Assembly (NCBI GenBank): GCA_019188255.1
Contig: JAETXT010000003.1
Coordinates: 6,510,001-6,574,000 of the forward strand
Length of the DNA stretch: 64,000 nucleotides
Reading direction: 5' to 3'
Source: Verticillium longisporum
Lineage: Eukaryota; Ascomycota; Sordariomycetes; Glomerellales; Plectosphaerellaceae
Shown one piece after another: positions 22,392 through 33,554 of the stretch. Every line of letters begins with the position of its first letter. Position 1 is the stretch's first letter. Under the pieces are notes generated by a model that saw nothing but the letters and a program-made list of their open reading frames with translations, ran no database searches and had not been told where the DNA came from. The translations under genes were made by a program, and so were the position numbers.

Positions 22392-24611
22392 TCATGTGCA
22401 TAGGAAGTCGGCGCCGATCTTCAGCGCAACACCTTGCCAATCCCAAGCGGACAGCCAGTCACCCTCGGTCATGAGCCGCCAGACCTCTTCTAGAACTTCG
22501 CTGGTCCGGTCACAATTGCGTAAGCCCGTGTAGCCCCGGACCTGTCGAATGATACCACGAACGCGCTCCTGTTGTGGGTGATCAAAGCAGGCAGCACCTA
22601 TAATCTGGCAAGGAACCAGGAGCAATGTCAACGCCGGGTCAAAAGGCTTGAAACCCTCCATCATTGTGAGGGACTCGTCAACTGCGGCGGTGATACGTCG
22701 ATCGTGATGGGGTGAACGCCTGACGGGGGTGGCGATAGGTGTCGCTGCTTGGACGCCGACAAACCGGAGGCGGCCGATGAATCGAGCTCATGCATGGAGC
22801 TTGTTCTAGAGGGATTGCGGGATCCGGGCGGACTGTGCTGTTGAAAGGTCATGGAAGCCACAGATGCCGTCGTCGGTCCGAGTCCAGGCGACGAGGAGCA
22901 GCTCGAGGCAGTCAAAGGTCGTGACACTTGTGACGGACGACGAGATGCGGCAGGCGACACTGGAGCGGCAGGAGGCGCTAGCGGTGGCATGCTAACTTGC
23001 TGTGAAGTCGTAGGTGGATAGATGGTTCTGAACAAGTGCAGAAACATCATGTGTTTGTACACAAGCCCGACCCTATGCCGGCTATCACCTGCAGGCCATG
23101 TTGGCGACCACTGCTCGATGGCCTCTTGAATCTCTTGTGCACGCCACAGGAGATGGTAGTCCACCCGAGTTTCAGCACCGTTGTAAATGTTTTGCCGGAT
23201 GGTGTCCTTGATTGCAGCAACCTGAGGTAGGTGTTGAAAGAGCCCATCAGAAACACCAAGGAGGCGGGGGGCTTCAGGAGAAGCCAGCGGGGTCCAATCC
23301 TGGCACGTAAGTCGTGGTCCGTTCATGCCTGGATGTCTAACGAGTTCGTCGGCGTAGATATGGTACTGGAAGAACTCAGTGATGAACGCGAGATACGTTG
23401 GATCCTCTGGTGGGTTCTGCTGGATGAGAAGTTGATAGCCGCGTAGATGAACTCTGTGTTCTCCATGCGGATTGCCCTCGATGAGCGTACCGATGAGTAG
23501 GCAGAGTATTTGAGCGTAGCGAGCTGAGAGGATAGTTTTTTGATCTATTTCGCCTTCATCGGCGCTGCGTTGTATGTCTGCGTAAAACGAGTCCATAGCG
23601 GCCTGGTGGTGATAGTCTGCTCGGCTCTGCAAGGCAGCGCGTGAGGTCCCTGGATTCTGCTGAAGTAGTTTGGCACCGTATGGTGTGTCGTAGTCGATAT
23701 GCTTACTGCTCATAGCGAGGACGGAGTGCATGACGCCCTGGTGTTTGTTGGCCAAGGGTAGGATAATGTCCTTGAATGCATTTTTGGCCTCGCCCTCAAC
23801 CGTGAGGACATTGCTCAGGCTCACATAATAATGCTTCCAAAACAGTCTGTCCTCTACAGTGACAACGCCGTGGAAAAGAGGTTGCATGTGGAACACTACC
23901 GCATCTTCAGACGCCTCAGTGTGGCCTAAGGCTGGAAATAAGTATATGCAGTGTGACGCAAGTCTTCCGGCTTGAACTTACCGTCAGATGCCTTGTCCTT
24001 GCCACTTCGCCACAGCTTCTTCTCGTGGTAACCTTCGCAAACGACAGCGTTCTTCTCGCAGTTCATACCTATTGAAGTTAGCAAGAGCCAAGCTCCAGGC
24101 TTCCCCCAAGCAAAATCTCACATCGTGGTTTCGCTTCATCGCATTTCTTCTTCCGCTTTCGGCAAGTGATGCAACCGGTCTTCGAGCGGCCTTTTGTGAC
24201 CTTGCCTGCGTTGATGGCGGAGTTGAGTGGGTGTTTGCGTGGCCGGCCTCTAGGTCGCTTCTGCTTGGGGTTCGTAGAGGAAGCGTTGCCGTGGTCCAGG
24301 TCCGCTGCCGGGGCTTCAGTGACATTGTCGAGGCAAAAGTCCTCATCCAAAGGTTCCAGCCTGGGCATGGCAAGTGTGGTGTCTTGAGTAGAGGGACCTG
24401 AGTTGGAAATTGCATCCATGCCGGTGCTGATGGGTGAGAGGTGACCGGTAGGCAAGTTCGACTCGACAAGATTCCATTGAGCGGAGTCAGAGGCAGGCGA
24501 CTGCGGCTGGCAGGCGTCGTCATGCATGCTCTCGATCGAATACATGCTGTGATTGTCGGACCAGGAGGCATCGCCTTCATCTGACTGCACGGGTACCGAT
24601 GCAGAGTCCAT
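22392..24611 (-). CDS. Zn2Cys6 transcription factor with AT-hook (Fungal_trans_2 type)
   Basis: Nuclear regulator of about 675 residues. Exons: 24611-24122, 24068-23982, 23925-22765 and 22681-22392. An acidic N-terminal region leads to an AT-hook-like patch, KRPRGRPRKHP (residues 118-128), then a binuclear zinc cluster from Cys147 with spacing C-x2-C-x6-C-x6-C-x2-C-x6-C, split by intron 1. The rest matches the fungal-specific domain of the PF11951 type, with 'KHQGVMHSVLAMSSKHI' and, at the C-terminus, 'DESLTMMEGFKPFDPALTLL'. The last junction is uncertain. I favour an 83 nt intron (22764-22682, GTTTGT…CGCAG), but a missing base in the five-G run at 22725-22729 would also join the frames. A Ser/Pro-rich linker precedes it. 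Target genes unknown. Start is the ATG that opens the acidic region. Confidence 0.82.
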
Positions 24612-26617
24612 TGCTCGTCAGTAGCGGGACCATGCCACGAAAAGCGCGGGAGGGGTGGATAATATGACACGCTGCTCGATTTCGATATACAGATTTCGTT
24701 TCGACGAGGTGGTCCGAAATCAAGTCCGGGAAGTGGCGGCACGAATACGAGGGCAAGGTTGAAGGCAATATTGTGGTAGTGACAACGGGACGTCTGAGGA
24801 GACTGTTGACTAGCCGAGTCTCGATTGTTGCGGGCAAGAGATAAACGGGGAAACAGGCGGCAAATGGTAGATATTTGGCGATCGAGCCCGCAGCGGCCCG
24901 CTGAGATGGAAGTACGGTTAATCGCTGCAAGGTGAGGAGCGAAAGATGGAGGGGCAGAAGGCAGGACCTGAGGCCATGGGTAGTCTTATTGGGGAACGAG
25001 GACTACAGGAGAGGCTGCGGGAAGGGTGGTGGAGTGGATTGTAAGTACTGTTACCCTACCTGCTGTACGTGTAGAGAGACATGGGGTCAGCAGGGGTCGA
25101 AGAGCGGGATGCGTCGACACATCTGCGCTTGCAGATGGATGGTACCGTGTTCGGGGACCAGGGTCCTTCTTGTCTTGCGAAGCCAAAAGGCGCCGATAGT
25201 TGGTAAGGTCTGCCAGGATTGACTGTGCATTGCGGGCACAGGCACATGTGCGCTAGCATACTAGTTGACTAGGCGCTGGTATTTGAGCGAGAAGGCGTCA
25301 GGGATGGTTGGATGAACTGAACACGATGCATGCTCGTCAACGAGCGACAGCCACTATCGTGCGTTACGCTCCCTCGCCTGGCGTCGCCTTACAGCGTCCT
25401 GCGGCCGAGCGTTCGATTTGGGCAGTCATTAGTCGTGAGAGCCATCAGCGGAGTCTCGCATTTCCACTCCACTCGGAGCCACTTGGAGGCGATGAGCTCC
25501 AAGATCGACCTTGTGGGCGACCTCCTTAGCTTCACGACGCGCGACTCGTCGGCCGAGTGGGTGAAGACATCGTGGGATGACCACTCACGTCGTACCAGCA
25601 GCCAAGTGATTTCCTCGGCGTCCACTTCTGCCGTCAAAGCCGTAGAGCATGGCAAGGATCGGCCATGCCCAAGATGATCTGCTATGAGCAAGTGTGTGGT
25701 CCTCGAATGAGTGACTTACGAGGCGCCGGTGGTGGCCTCGGGAGGTCAATGAAGGTTGGTTGCTGCCGGCCGAGTGCCTCGCGGCACTTGACGACAAGGT
25801 TTCTGATAAGAGGACATCGAGATGGGTAGTAAAGCAATTTTTTCGTGGGCGGAGACTGGCTTCTTTGCGGGGAGGGGGGCCCAACCCTCCCACGCAGCTG
25901 GCTCGGTATGTGTTTGGTAAGAGGAAGGCGGGTTGGCAGCCAGATTCGGACATAGTCGTTGTGCTCGTCGGTGGTGTTTCGATGCGGTGTGCTGGTCGGT
26001 GCTCGGGTGTGGCATCTTTGGCGACGGCGATGAGCAGCCAAGCCAACGTCTGAAGATCACCTGGAGGCTCCTTGACTAGGAAGACCCCAAGCTAGGCTTG
26101 GCCTTGGCCTGATTTCCGGCCTTGACCTTGACCTGGACATTGACCTGGACCCCCGCTCCCTCATACCTTTGGGCCGTTACCCCCCGACCCCTCTCGGGTG
26201 ATGAGCTGTAAGGACAGGGTGGATGGCACAACCAAGGTGACTGGGTACTTCCGAGCCATCAGAACCCCACGGCGCCAAGACCTTTGCTCATTTGCTGGCC
26301 GTAGAATTTCCCATTTTCTTGACATGGTTCTTCACTCCATCATCAGGTGGGCTACGTGCTCGCTCTGCTCTGGACTTTGGGGGCTGATGCACGGTCCACT
26401 CTCGTTCCCATTCAATTGTATTGGTGGTCGACTGCCTCGGCGACAAGTGCGTCGCTCTGGGCCGGGACGATGTCTTACACCTGTTATTGCTGCTGCTACT
26501 GCGGTCGTCGTCAACGGCCGGTAGGCTTCGTCACAGTCAGGCAGTGCCCGGGCTGGTGCAGATGAGGAGGGTCCAAAGACAGGTAACGTAGGTTGGCTGC
26601 TGGGATCCGCCCTCCCT

Positions 26618-26665
26618 CCCTCTCTTTCATCCTCCTGATGACCCTCTCTTTCATCCTCCTGATGA
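26618..26665. repeat. 24 bp tandem duplication
   Basis: Two perfect, adjacent copies of a 24-mer beginning CCCTCTCTTTCATCCTCC. Intergenic; no known family. Confidence 0.9.
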
Positions 26666-27365
26666 CCGCAATACTCCGCTCGCTGTGGCGCCGAGCCCTG
26701 GTCGTGCATGGTAGTGTTTGAGATGCGGAGCAGAGTGTGGGGGGACACCTGTGTCGGGATTCGGTACGTTGTTTCTGGCCCAACATCTCCCGCTGGGCTG
26801 CACGAAGGCAAGTTTCCGCTTTCCTCGTGGTTGGACGACGACGACGGGACCCGTGAGGCTGCTCGAAGAGCACCATGCACCCCGACAGCCGACAACTTTG
26901 GGGGGTAGCGCAGTGTTCCCGATGAAGAAGGAATGCGGGTTTCGAGACTTGTCTCTCATGTCCCTCAGAGGCTGATGATGATCGGCAATCGTCAATCGAC
27001 CAGCGACCATCGCGTCAACGACGCATGCCTGTGGTAGTGAGGACATTGTCGCAAACTCAAGCGCCATCGCAAGCACGTTCGGCGGCTTTTCGAGCGTCCG
27101 AATCAATGCTCTTCCCACGTCCTTGGCTTGGGTCGGCAGCTGAGAGTAGTCCTGTCAAATCCCAAGTCCAATGCAACAGGGGTGATCATGGTTGAGTTGC
27201 CTCTCGAGTGGGAGCGGGGGCCAAGTGAGCACTGTATGGACCCTGGCAGGTAGTGACTGTGCAGTGTCTCATATGGCCTATGCGGGCTCTAAGGTGGAGG
27301 GAGGAACGTCTTTCCTGCCTCTTGCCCAAGTTGCCTAAGGGGGCCTTGCCTTCGGTTCCGACACA

Positions 27366-27420
27366 CCTTAGGTACCTTAGGTAGGTACCTAGGGAAGTAC
27401 CTACCTTACCTAGGTAGGGG
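27366..27420. repeat. Palindromic TAGGTAGGTACCT block (largest copy)
   Basis: 55 bp built almost entirely of CCTTAGGTA, GGTAGGTACC and CCTACCTTACC phrases, self-complementary along its length and able to form hairpins. Same family as 8418, 18372 and 60147. Confidence 0.7.
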
Positions 27421-27647
27421 AGGTTGAATGCACTAATTGAGGGGGCAAGAAACATTGCTCAACATCAAGTTTCCCCCAGAACAACTCGTCTTCGCAAGTC
27501 AACTCTCTCATTCTCAACACTAGTCCGGAATCGATTATGGCGTCCTCTCGACACCGTCGACCTGTCGAGTTCCATCGCGGAAGATCCATGTTGTCGGCTG
27601 GGTATATGCGGAACAGTGGCGGAATTTAAAAAGCCGGCGCAGCTGAG

Positions 27648-27682
27648 CAACACCACAAAACACAACACCACAAAACACAACA
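27648..27682. repeat. 15 bp tandem repeat, about 2.3 copies
   Basis: CAACACCACAAAACA repeated twice and then the first five bases again. Simple A/C-rich tandem repeat in the gene-poor region. Confidence 0.85.
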
Positions 27683-30600
27683 TACGGCACAATGAGCGAC
27701 AAGGGCATGGTGCTCGTTTGGAAGTCGATCCCTCCCACGGGACATTCTACTCGTTACCTTTGCCGCCAGCCAAGTCCTCGCCTTCTCTTACCCCGCCTTG
27801 TCCGCCCGCGAAATCCCACGATGGCTTCAATTTCTTGGGGGCACAAATCAACCCCAGACGCCTTTCGACCGGTCTGGGCCGCCTCATTGCCTGTGCCTTT
27901 TGTGTGCCTTGTGGCCCTGTCTCTGTCTCGCAGCCGCAATTCTCCTTTCCGCCATTCATTGAGCGCACGCGCCTTGCTGACCTCCACGCACTTCCCTCTC
28001 TCGGCCAGATCGCCGCTCTTTGGAGCCCTTGTTGTAAGTCCCCCCAGTCACAACGCGCAGCCCGGGTTTGTGCTCTTCCGACGCGTCATCGGTGCCTTGT
28101 GCGCTCTAACGAGCAACAGGAGATACACCTAAGTAGCCCTGTCAAAGGTTGCCAGTTGCTTGGCCCTTTCCCATTGCCGCTTGTTATGTCAAGGCCCAGA
28201 CTAGAGTGAGACGCCCGCGGGACTATCTCGTCATGCCAGACCGCTCTTGATCCAGGCCTCCATCTCCTGTAGTCCCGACCGCCTCTATACGACTGAGTTG
28301 AAAGTACCTGTTGCTCACTCAGGTCGACGATCATGGTCAGAGCGGGCAAGCCACCTATGGCGCCGTCGCCCTTAGCCCTGCCGCTACGCCATAACTGGCA
28401 TCACGCGGTCTGTCCAAAACGACTTCAACCACGGACACACTTCACCCTCTCTTTTGACTCGCGAAACGGTGCGTCCCGTCTTCGCCCGTCTCGACGCCCC
28501 ACCACGCACGTACATGTACACCCTCTCAATCAATGCGTAATGAGATCGCTCCCGTCGGGTGATCTTCGCCAGCCACTCCCACCAACATCCCTCAAGCCTG
28601 GCCGCCTGGCATTACTGTTAGTCCTAGCGTCCTGGGTTGATCCCGTCATGCAGATGCTTCGCTGGCTGCCCGACATCGTCAGGTCCATGGCGAGGCTACT
28701 TGCCACGTCTGCAAAGATGCACTTCTGAGGATGCTGGTTCTGCGCCTACCCACAGCCGAAATCAAATATTATTTCTAACGGTCAGAAATCGAGTTGTTCC
28801 ATGTCGCCCCCCATATATAAGGGAAGATCAAGAAGAACGCGCATCACACAGAACAATAAGTGCCTACTGTCTTCCCCGCCTCGGGGAACTCCGCCTGGGG
28901 AGCTTGCGCAACCACCCAGGTCCGATGAAAGCCATCATCAGTAGTTCAACACAATGACCACTTGCTAAATCATGCGTCACACCGCCAGTCGCATCGCCCA
29001 ACTAATACTACACTGGTTATCCTCGGTCGCCTTTGATTTTTACTGTAGCTTCAATGCCGACTTCACACTGCCTGTTACCAGCAATGGCTTCTCCAATCAT
29101 CTCGAGAACAAAACTCCTGGGACGGAGTGTGAGGGGTGAAAGCTCCGGGGTTTGTCCTCTATCCGCCACTGAAGATGTTTTTAGAACCTTCTTTCATTTT
29201 TTTTTCATGCCTGCATCCCAAGTCGCGGGCTAGACAACATGATCATCAGACCGCTGCAGGTATGGCAGCCTTATATTCTGGGGTAACCCCTCGGTATGTA
29301 GCCACCGCTGCACAGAGTGTGGGCCGGGAGAAACGGAAAGGCACAGTTGATGCACTCCCTTGGGTATCCTACGGTACTGCATAATCGTCCTGGGCGTCGT
29401 ACGTTCAAACGCTCGAGGAGCACGGATCGGATCATCTGGCAAACTATTATTGACCGGGCAATTCGCTGAGTACTTGGTGGTTTTGGGTCGTTCGGGTTTG
29501 CTGAAATACGGCAAACCAGATATTCTAGCGGTCAAAGTTGGTATACAGCGGACAAAAAATAAACATGCAAGCATCGTCATCAGTTCGGAAAACACGCCGT
29601 TTCGACGCCGCTCTGCCTGATGACTCGGTGGATGCATTCACTTTGCACCGTTGAGGACCATGGTGTTGCGCCCCGAGGACTTGGCTCCGCACCAGATGAT
29701 CGACCAGGCTGCAGCGGTGTACAAAATGCCAGTCCACAGCGAATCCGCTGCGTGTGCCATCCATCACAGCTCTTCGCAATTCATTGGGCAAACGTCAACG
29801 CGACGGGATGTGGAATCCCTGGAGAAACTTGTTGGTGCTGGGAGGTGCCCTGGTCGCTGACCGCTTAGGTGCAGCAAGCGCCAGCGAGCTGTTGGCATTC
29901 CTGTTGGTAAGCGAGTCAGAGCAGGGATTTGTGCGTAATCTTGAACAATCTCATCGGAGTCGCCAATCTAGCCCCGCTAATACATCCCTGACCAGAGGTG
30001 AGGCAGAGAGACCTTTGGCAAAATTCACAATCAATCGGGCGTGACTTTGCACAGTCGGCACATGTATAGAAGTCGTCACTGAAATTCCAATGCCGAGTAT
30101 CTCAAAGATCGCAAGTAAACAGGCGATGTGGCCACATGAGGTTGTGATAATTTCTCAACCCTCCATGCGCTGGCAGCAACTTGAAAGCCCTTGAGCCAGG
30201 GGAGCCTTGCTGAAATGTGAGGCCATAGACCGTCAGTAACCTTTGCATCAACAACAAGGGAAACATAGCAAACAGGATAGATCGAAGCACCGCCAGATAG
30301 TACCTGCTGAACGTGGATGACAATGATTGCATCGTCGCATCGATTCTCGTTCATAACGCAGCACCAGGAGGTGCAACGTCGTTAGTTAACGCCCTATGTG
30401 AAGTAAGGTCGCGGGCACAGCGTCTCCTGCTGCTTGGGATGAACAACACACGGCCCGAAGGCCGGCCTCGGGCAACATGCGCAGGCTCGCAGTGCGTGCA
30501 ACCAGGATTATCATATCGATGCAGAGGACAGGGATTAAGCACGACTCAGCTGATTGCGGACAATTACGCTGGACTGACGACACACGACTTCACTTAATAA

Positions 30601-31388
30601 CCAATCGCCCATCAATATGCCGTATTTGCAGACGTTTTCTACGTGGAGTTCCATGATCACGTCTCGAAGGAGAGCATTTTGCGAAACAAGCCATTTTCGA
30701 GTGGATGCACAGAGCCAGGCCCCTGGGCTCTTGGACCCTTGAAGCAACCTGATCGATGGCGCATCGGGTCAACATCTTGCCATTCCTGCAAGATCTAGCT
30801 GGACATGTACCGGTACAAACGCACACAACCTCGGGGTGCCGACATGGTTCGAGCAGTGCCTGGAGCCTTGCCACATACTCGCTTGCAAGGTCCGCGTCAG
30901 CATCACCTCGTTCGCTACCACACCACCCGTCTGTGACCAAGTTGGCAGTGGACGTCGACAAATGACACCGACCCTCATGCCACCACGCCTCGAACGGAGC
31001 TTGCTCCGTAGTGATATCCCTGTGCCACTCCCCAGATCTCAGATCCGGCTTGCATATGACCCATGTGGGATTCCGACTGTTAATACCTGCCAAGTATTGC
31101 ACGCACTGAAGCTCATTTGAAGACGCACTGTCGGGGTTTTCGCCGGGCACATGTGTTGACTCCAAGGGTCATTCATCGCGTCCCATGCAAAGTGAGTCAT
31201 TACTAGGTCCATCGCCAGGACAATTCGGGCCGCGAATATGGGAAGTTACGCTTAAACGACAAGAAAAGTGTGTGAGATTTAATGACGCCAAGGTATCGGC
31301 GTAATGTGATGATGCGAGATGAACAGTAAACCACCCTCATGTCAACCTGCCGAGTACTCATACGTGCATTTTTGCGGAGACGCCGAGT

Positions 31389-33149
31389 TCAGTCCATGTC
31401 AGCTTCATCCATGTTCCTCAAAAACAGGCTGTACCACTGTACAGTCTTGATGTGGCCCGATACGCTGATTTTCTCGTTGACGGTATGAATTCCATCAAGC
31501 GTATCGTATTCAGGATCCCAGCCTGGGAAGTGACGGAAGATACTCCGGCTGAGATCCCAGTAGAACTTGGTGTCCGTATTGGCTGGCATGAGGCCAGGTG
31601 CGACGAGCACATGGTTTCCGTACAGGGCTTTTGTCGTACCCGACAAGATGGCCCATGGCGTTGATCTTCCACCCTCATCAAGGTCAGTAGGTGTGACGGG
31701 AGCTGGTTCGAGAATGCTCCCCTCAACGCGCAGTGTGATAGATGAAGGCGACTCTGCCTCGTCAGCAAAAGCGTGCAGAGCAAGGCCATGCTTGTTAGCA
31801 ACGTGTCCTGCCAGCCTTGAAAGTTTTGCCTTGATCGTGTCAGAGGTCTCGCCAATATTGATCCTGTGGTTGATCTTGATGCCCGTTCGCTCAGGAAGAG
31901 CATTGACCTTGACGCCGCCGTGCACAACATCCACCGCTTGAGTCGTTGTGAACAAGCTCCGGATCAGCTCACCGCCCCTGGCAACCAGTTTGGCCAACAA
32001 GCTCTTGCGAAGCCCCAGCAGAATCCCATTCTCTCCTCTTCTTGGCAGCAGCATCCTCACGGGCGTAGGGAACTCCGTAGCGTGTGCGGCGCCACATCGC
32101 AGAAAGTCCAAAAAGGGATTCTCGTCATGAAATGCAGGCGAATACGGTTCGCTTTCTATGGCGGAGACCAGCTCAGCGGCGATGCCGACGCTGGTGTGCG
32201 CAGGTGGCATGGAGCTATGGCCTCCCGGGGCGCGAACAATGATCTCCACGTCCATGTAGCCCTTCTCCGAGACGCCCGGCAAGGCGAACAGCTTACCCCA
32301 GGTGGGAACGATGCCCGCGCCCTCATCGAGGATCAGCGCAGCCCCGTGTTTGCCGTAGCGGTCGACGAGAAATGGCGCGAGGTGCGCTGCGCCCTGAGGA
32401 CCTGAAACCTCCTCGTCAAACCCGAACGATAGGACGGCAGTGCGGCGTGGACGAAAGCCGGCTTCAACGAGGAGCTCGACCGACTCAAGAATGCCGATGA
32501 GAGTGTTCTTGCAGTCAACTGTACCTCGGCCCCATATGTAGGTGCCGTCAAAGGCGCCGCTGAATGGCGGTTGCTGCCACTGGCCGATTGTCGCGTTCGG
32601 AACCGGTACGACGTCTTGATGAGCCATGAGAACGGTCGGTTTAAGGGCTGGTTCTGTGCCTCTCCATGTATACAAGAGACCATGCGTGTTGACGTGCTCA
32701 AGGGAGAGAGCCTTGTGCGCTAGAGGGAATGTCTGGCGCAGATAATTTTCGAAGTCGCCGAAAACCAGCCAGCGGGGGTCTTCACCGAGAGCGCCCATAT
32801 CGTCAAAGGTCTCGGTGCGGATCTTGATCGCCCCAGCAAGCCGGGCGACGGTGGCGTCGCGAAAGGCGTGAGATGCAATATGCGACTCCATATCGACCAA
32901 ATTGGACGTTGATAGAAGCGGCCTGATAGGCGCCGATTGAGGACATTGCTCTCTAGATTTCGTCAGAGCCGCATTCGAAATTGACGGCAAGGAGTCCGCA
33001 AAGGGTAAGGAGGAGGCATTCAGCCATGCTAGCAAGAGCGCGGCGGGTATGACCGCCCACCAGAGTGAGGCCTTCCCGCTTCTATGAAGGCCTGCAGATG
33101 TCGACGATGGTGGTGATGCCGACTGGGTTAAAGTTCGCTTTTGATCCAT
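31389..33149 (-). CDS. M20 family metallopeptidase (carboxypeptidase S-like), membrane anchored
   Basis: Single-exon gene for 586 residues. One N-terminal hydrophobic helix (about residues 29-45) makes it a type II membrane protein, as in vacuolar yeast Cps1. Co-catalytic zinc-site residues of the M20 family are present: His177 and Asp179 in MAHQDVVPV, Asp212 in GRGTVDCKN, Glu246-Glu247 in FDEEVSG, and a C-terminal His in DGIHTVNEK. The dimerisation domain lies between, with APGGHSSMPP. The family removes C-terminal residues from short peptides (Gly-X carboxypeptidase) or, in animal PM20D1, makes and breaks N-acyl amino acids; which applies here is not evident. Length fits the family. Likely vacuolar or secretory-pathway lumen. 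Confidence 0.88.
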   Translation of the reverse strand: MDQKRTLTQSASPPSSTSAGLHRSGKASLWWAVIPAALLLAWLNASSLPFADSLPSISNAALTKSREQCPQSAPIRPLLSTSNLVDMESHIASHAFRDATVARLAGAIKIRTETFDDMGALGEDPRWLVFGDFENYLRQTFPLAHKALSLEHVNTHGLLYTWRGTEPALKPTVLMAHQDVVPVPNATIGQWQQPPFSGAFDGTYIWGRGTVDCKNTLIGILESVELLVEAGFRPRRTAVLSFGFDEEVSGPQGAAHLAPFLVDRYGKHGAALILDEGAGIVPTWGKLFALPGVSEKGYMDVEIIVRAPGGHSSMPPAHTSVGIAAELVSAIESEPYSPAFHDENPFLDFLRCGAAHATEFPTPVRMLLPRRGENGILLGLRKSLLAKLVARGGELIRSLFTTTQAVDVVHGGVKVNALPERTGIKINHRINIGETSDTIKAKLSRLAGHVANKHGLALHAFADEAESPSSITLRVEGSILEPAPVTPTDLDEGGRSTPWAILSGTTKALYGNHVLVAPGLMPANTDTKFYWDLSRSIFRHFPGWDPEYDTLDGIHTVNEKISVSGHIKTVQWYSLFLRNMDEADMD

Positions 33150-33554
33150 ACCAAAGGCTGCAAATCAGACTTGATGATAACAGTCTCAATTGACTTATGA
33201 AGGGATCAAGAATATCCAAGCTTCACACAAAAGGCGCCGCTACTATATAGGCGTCGTTTTACCAATGGAAACTAAAGCTAGGTTAAGCCACGTTTTCCTC
33301 ATCGTACGAGGCGATGACCGCAAACGGTAGCCAAAACCTAGAGTCTTCAGCTGGTCGGACTACGGCGCCGATGAGGGGCTGCTGTGACGGAAGCGTCTCC
33401 GATCTGTATCACGGCGCCTCGACCCGCCTTGGTGTCTCGCCCACCTCAAATCCGGGGTAGCGCATGGATATCTTCTACATGTTAGATGTTTGTATATGTC
33501 TGCTGAATATGGGCACAATATATCGTAACTTTGCCCATCATCGCTCAGATTCAT
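33150..33554. other. Short intergenic region
   Basis: About 400 bp between the 3' end of the ABC transporter gene and the start of the M20 gene (both minus); holds the M20 promoter. A TATATAGG phrase lies near 33244. Nothing else seen. Confidence 0.5.

Larger units (their letters stand above)
24612..31388. other. 6.8 kb gene-poor region
   Basis: No convincing gene. The first part (24612 to about 25000) is probably promoter and leader of the Zn2Cys6 gene. Open frames of 130-260 codons occur (for example 25585-26046 minus, 26332-26895 minus, 27424-28209 plus), but none shows a domain, signal peptide or intron pattern, and several begin at non-ATG codons. It contains two tandem duplications (26618-26665, 27648-27682), a palindromic TAGGTAGGTACCT block (27366-27420) and repeated GACCTGGAC/CCTTGACC phrases near 26100-26150. 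A Cys-rich frame at 30590-31165 (minus) lacks an upstream ATG. Confidence 0.5.

Noticed and set aside
26332..26895. 187-codon minus-strand frame containing a duplicated ERE/GHQEDERE-like phrase
   Set aside because: The repeat is just the 24 bp DNA tandem duplication read in frame; no coding support.
27424..28209. 261-codon plus-strand open frame
   Set aside because: Starts at TTG, not ATG; crosses a tandem repeat; no recognisable protein features.
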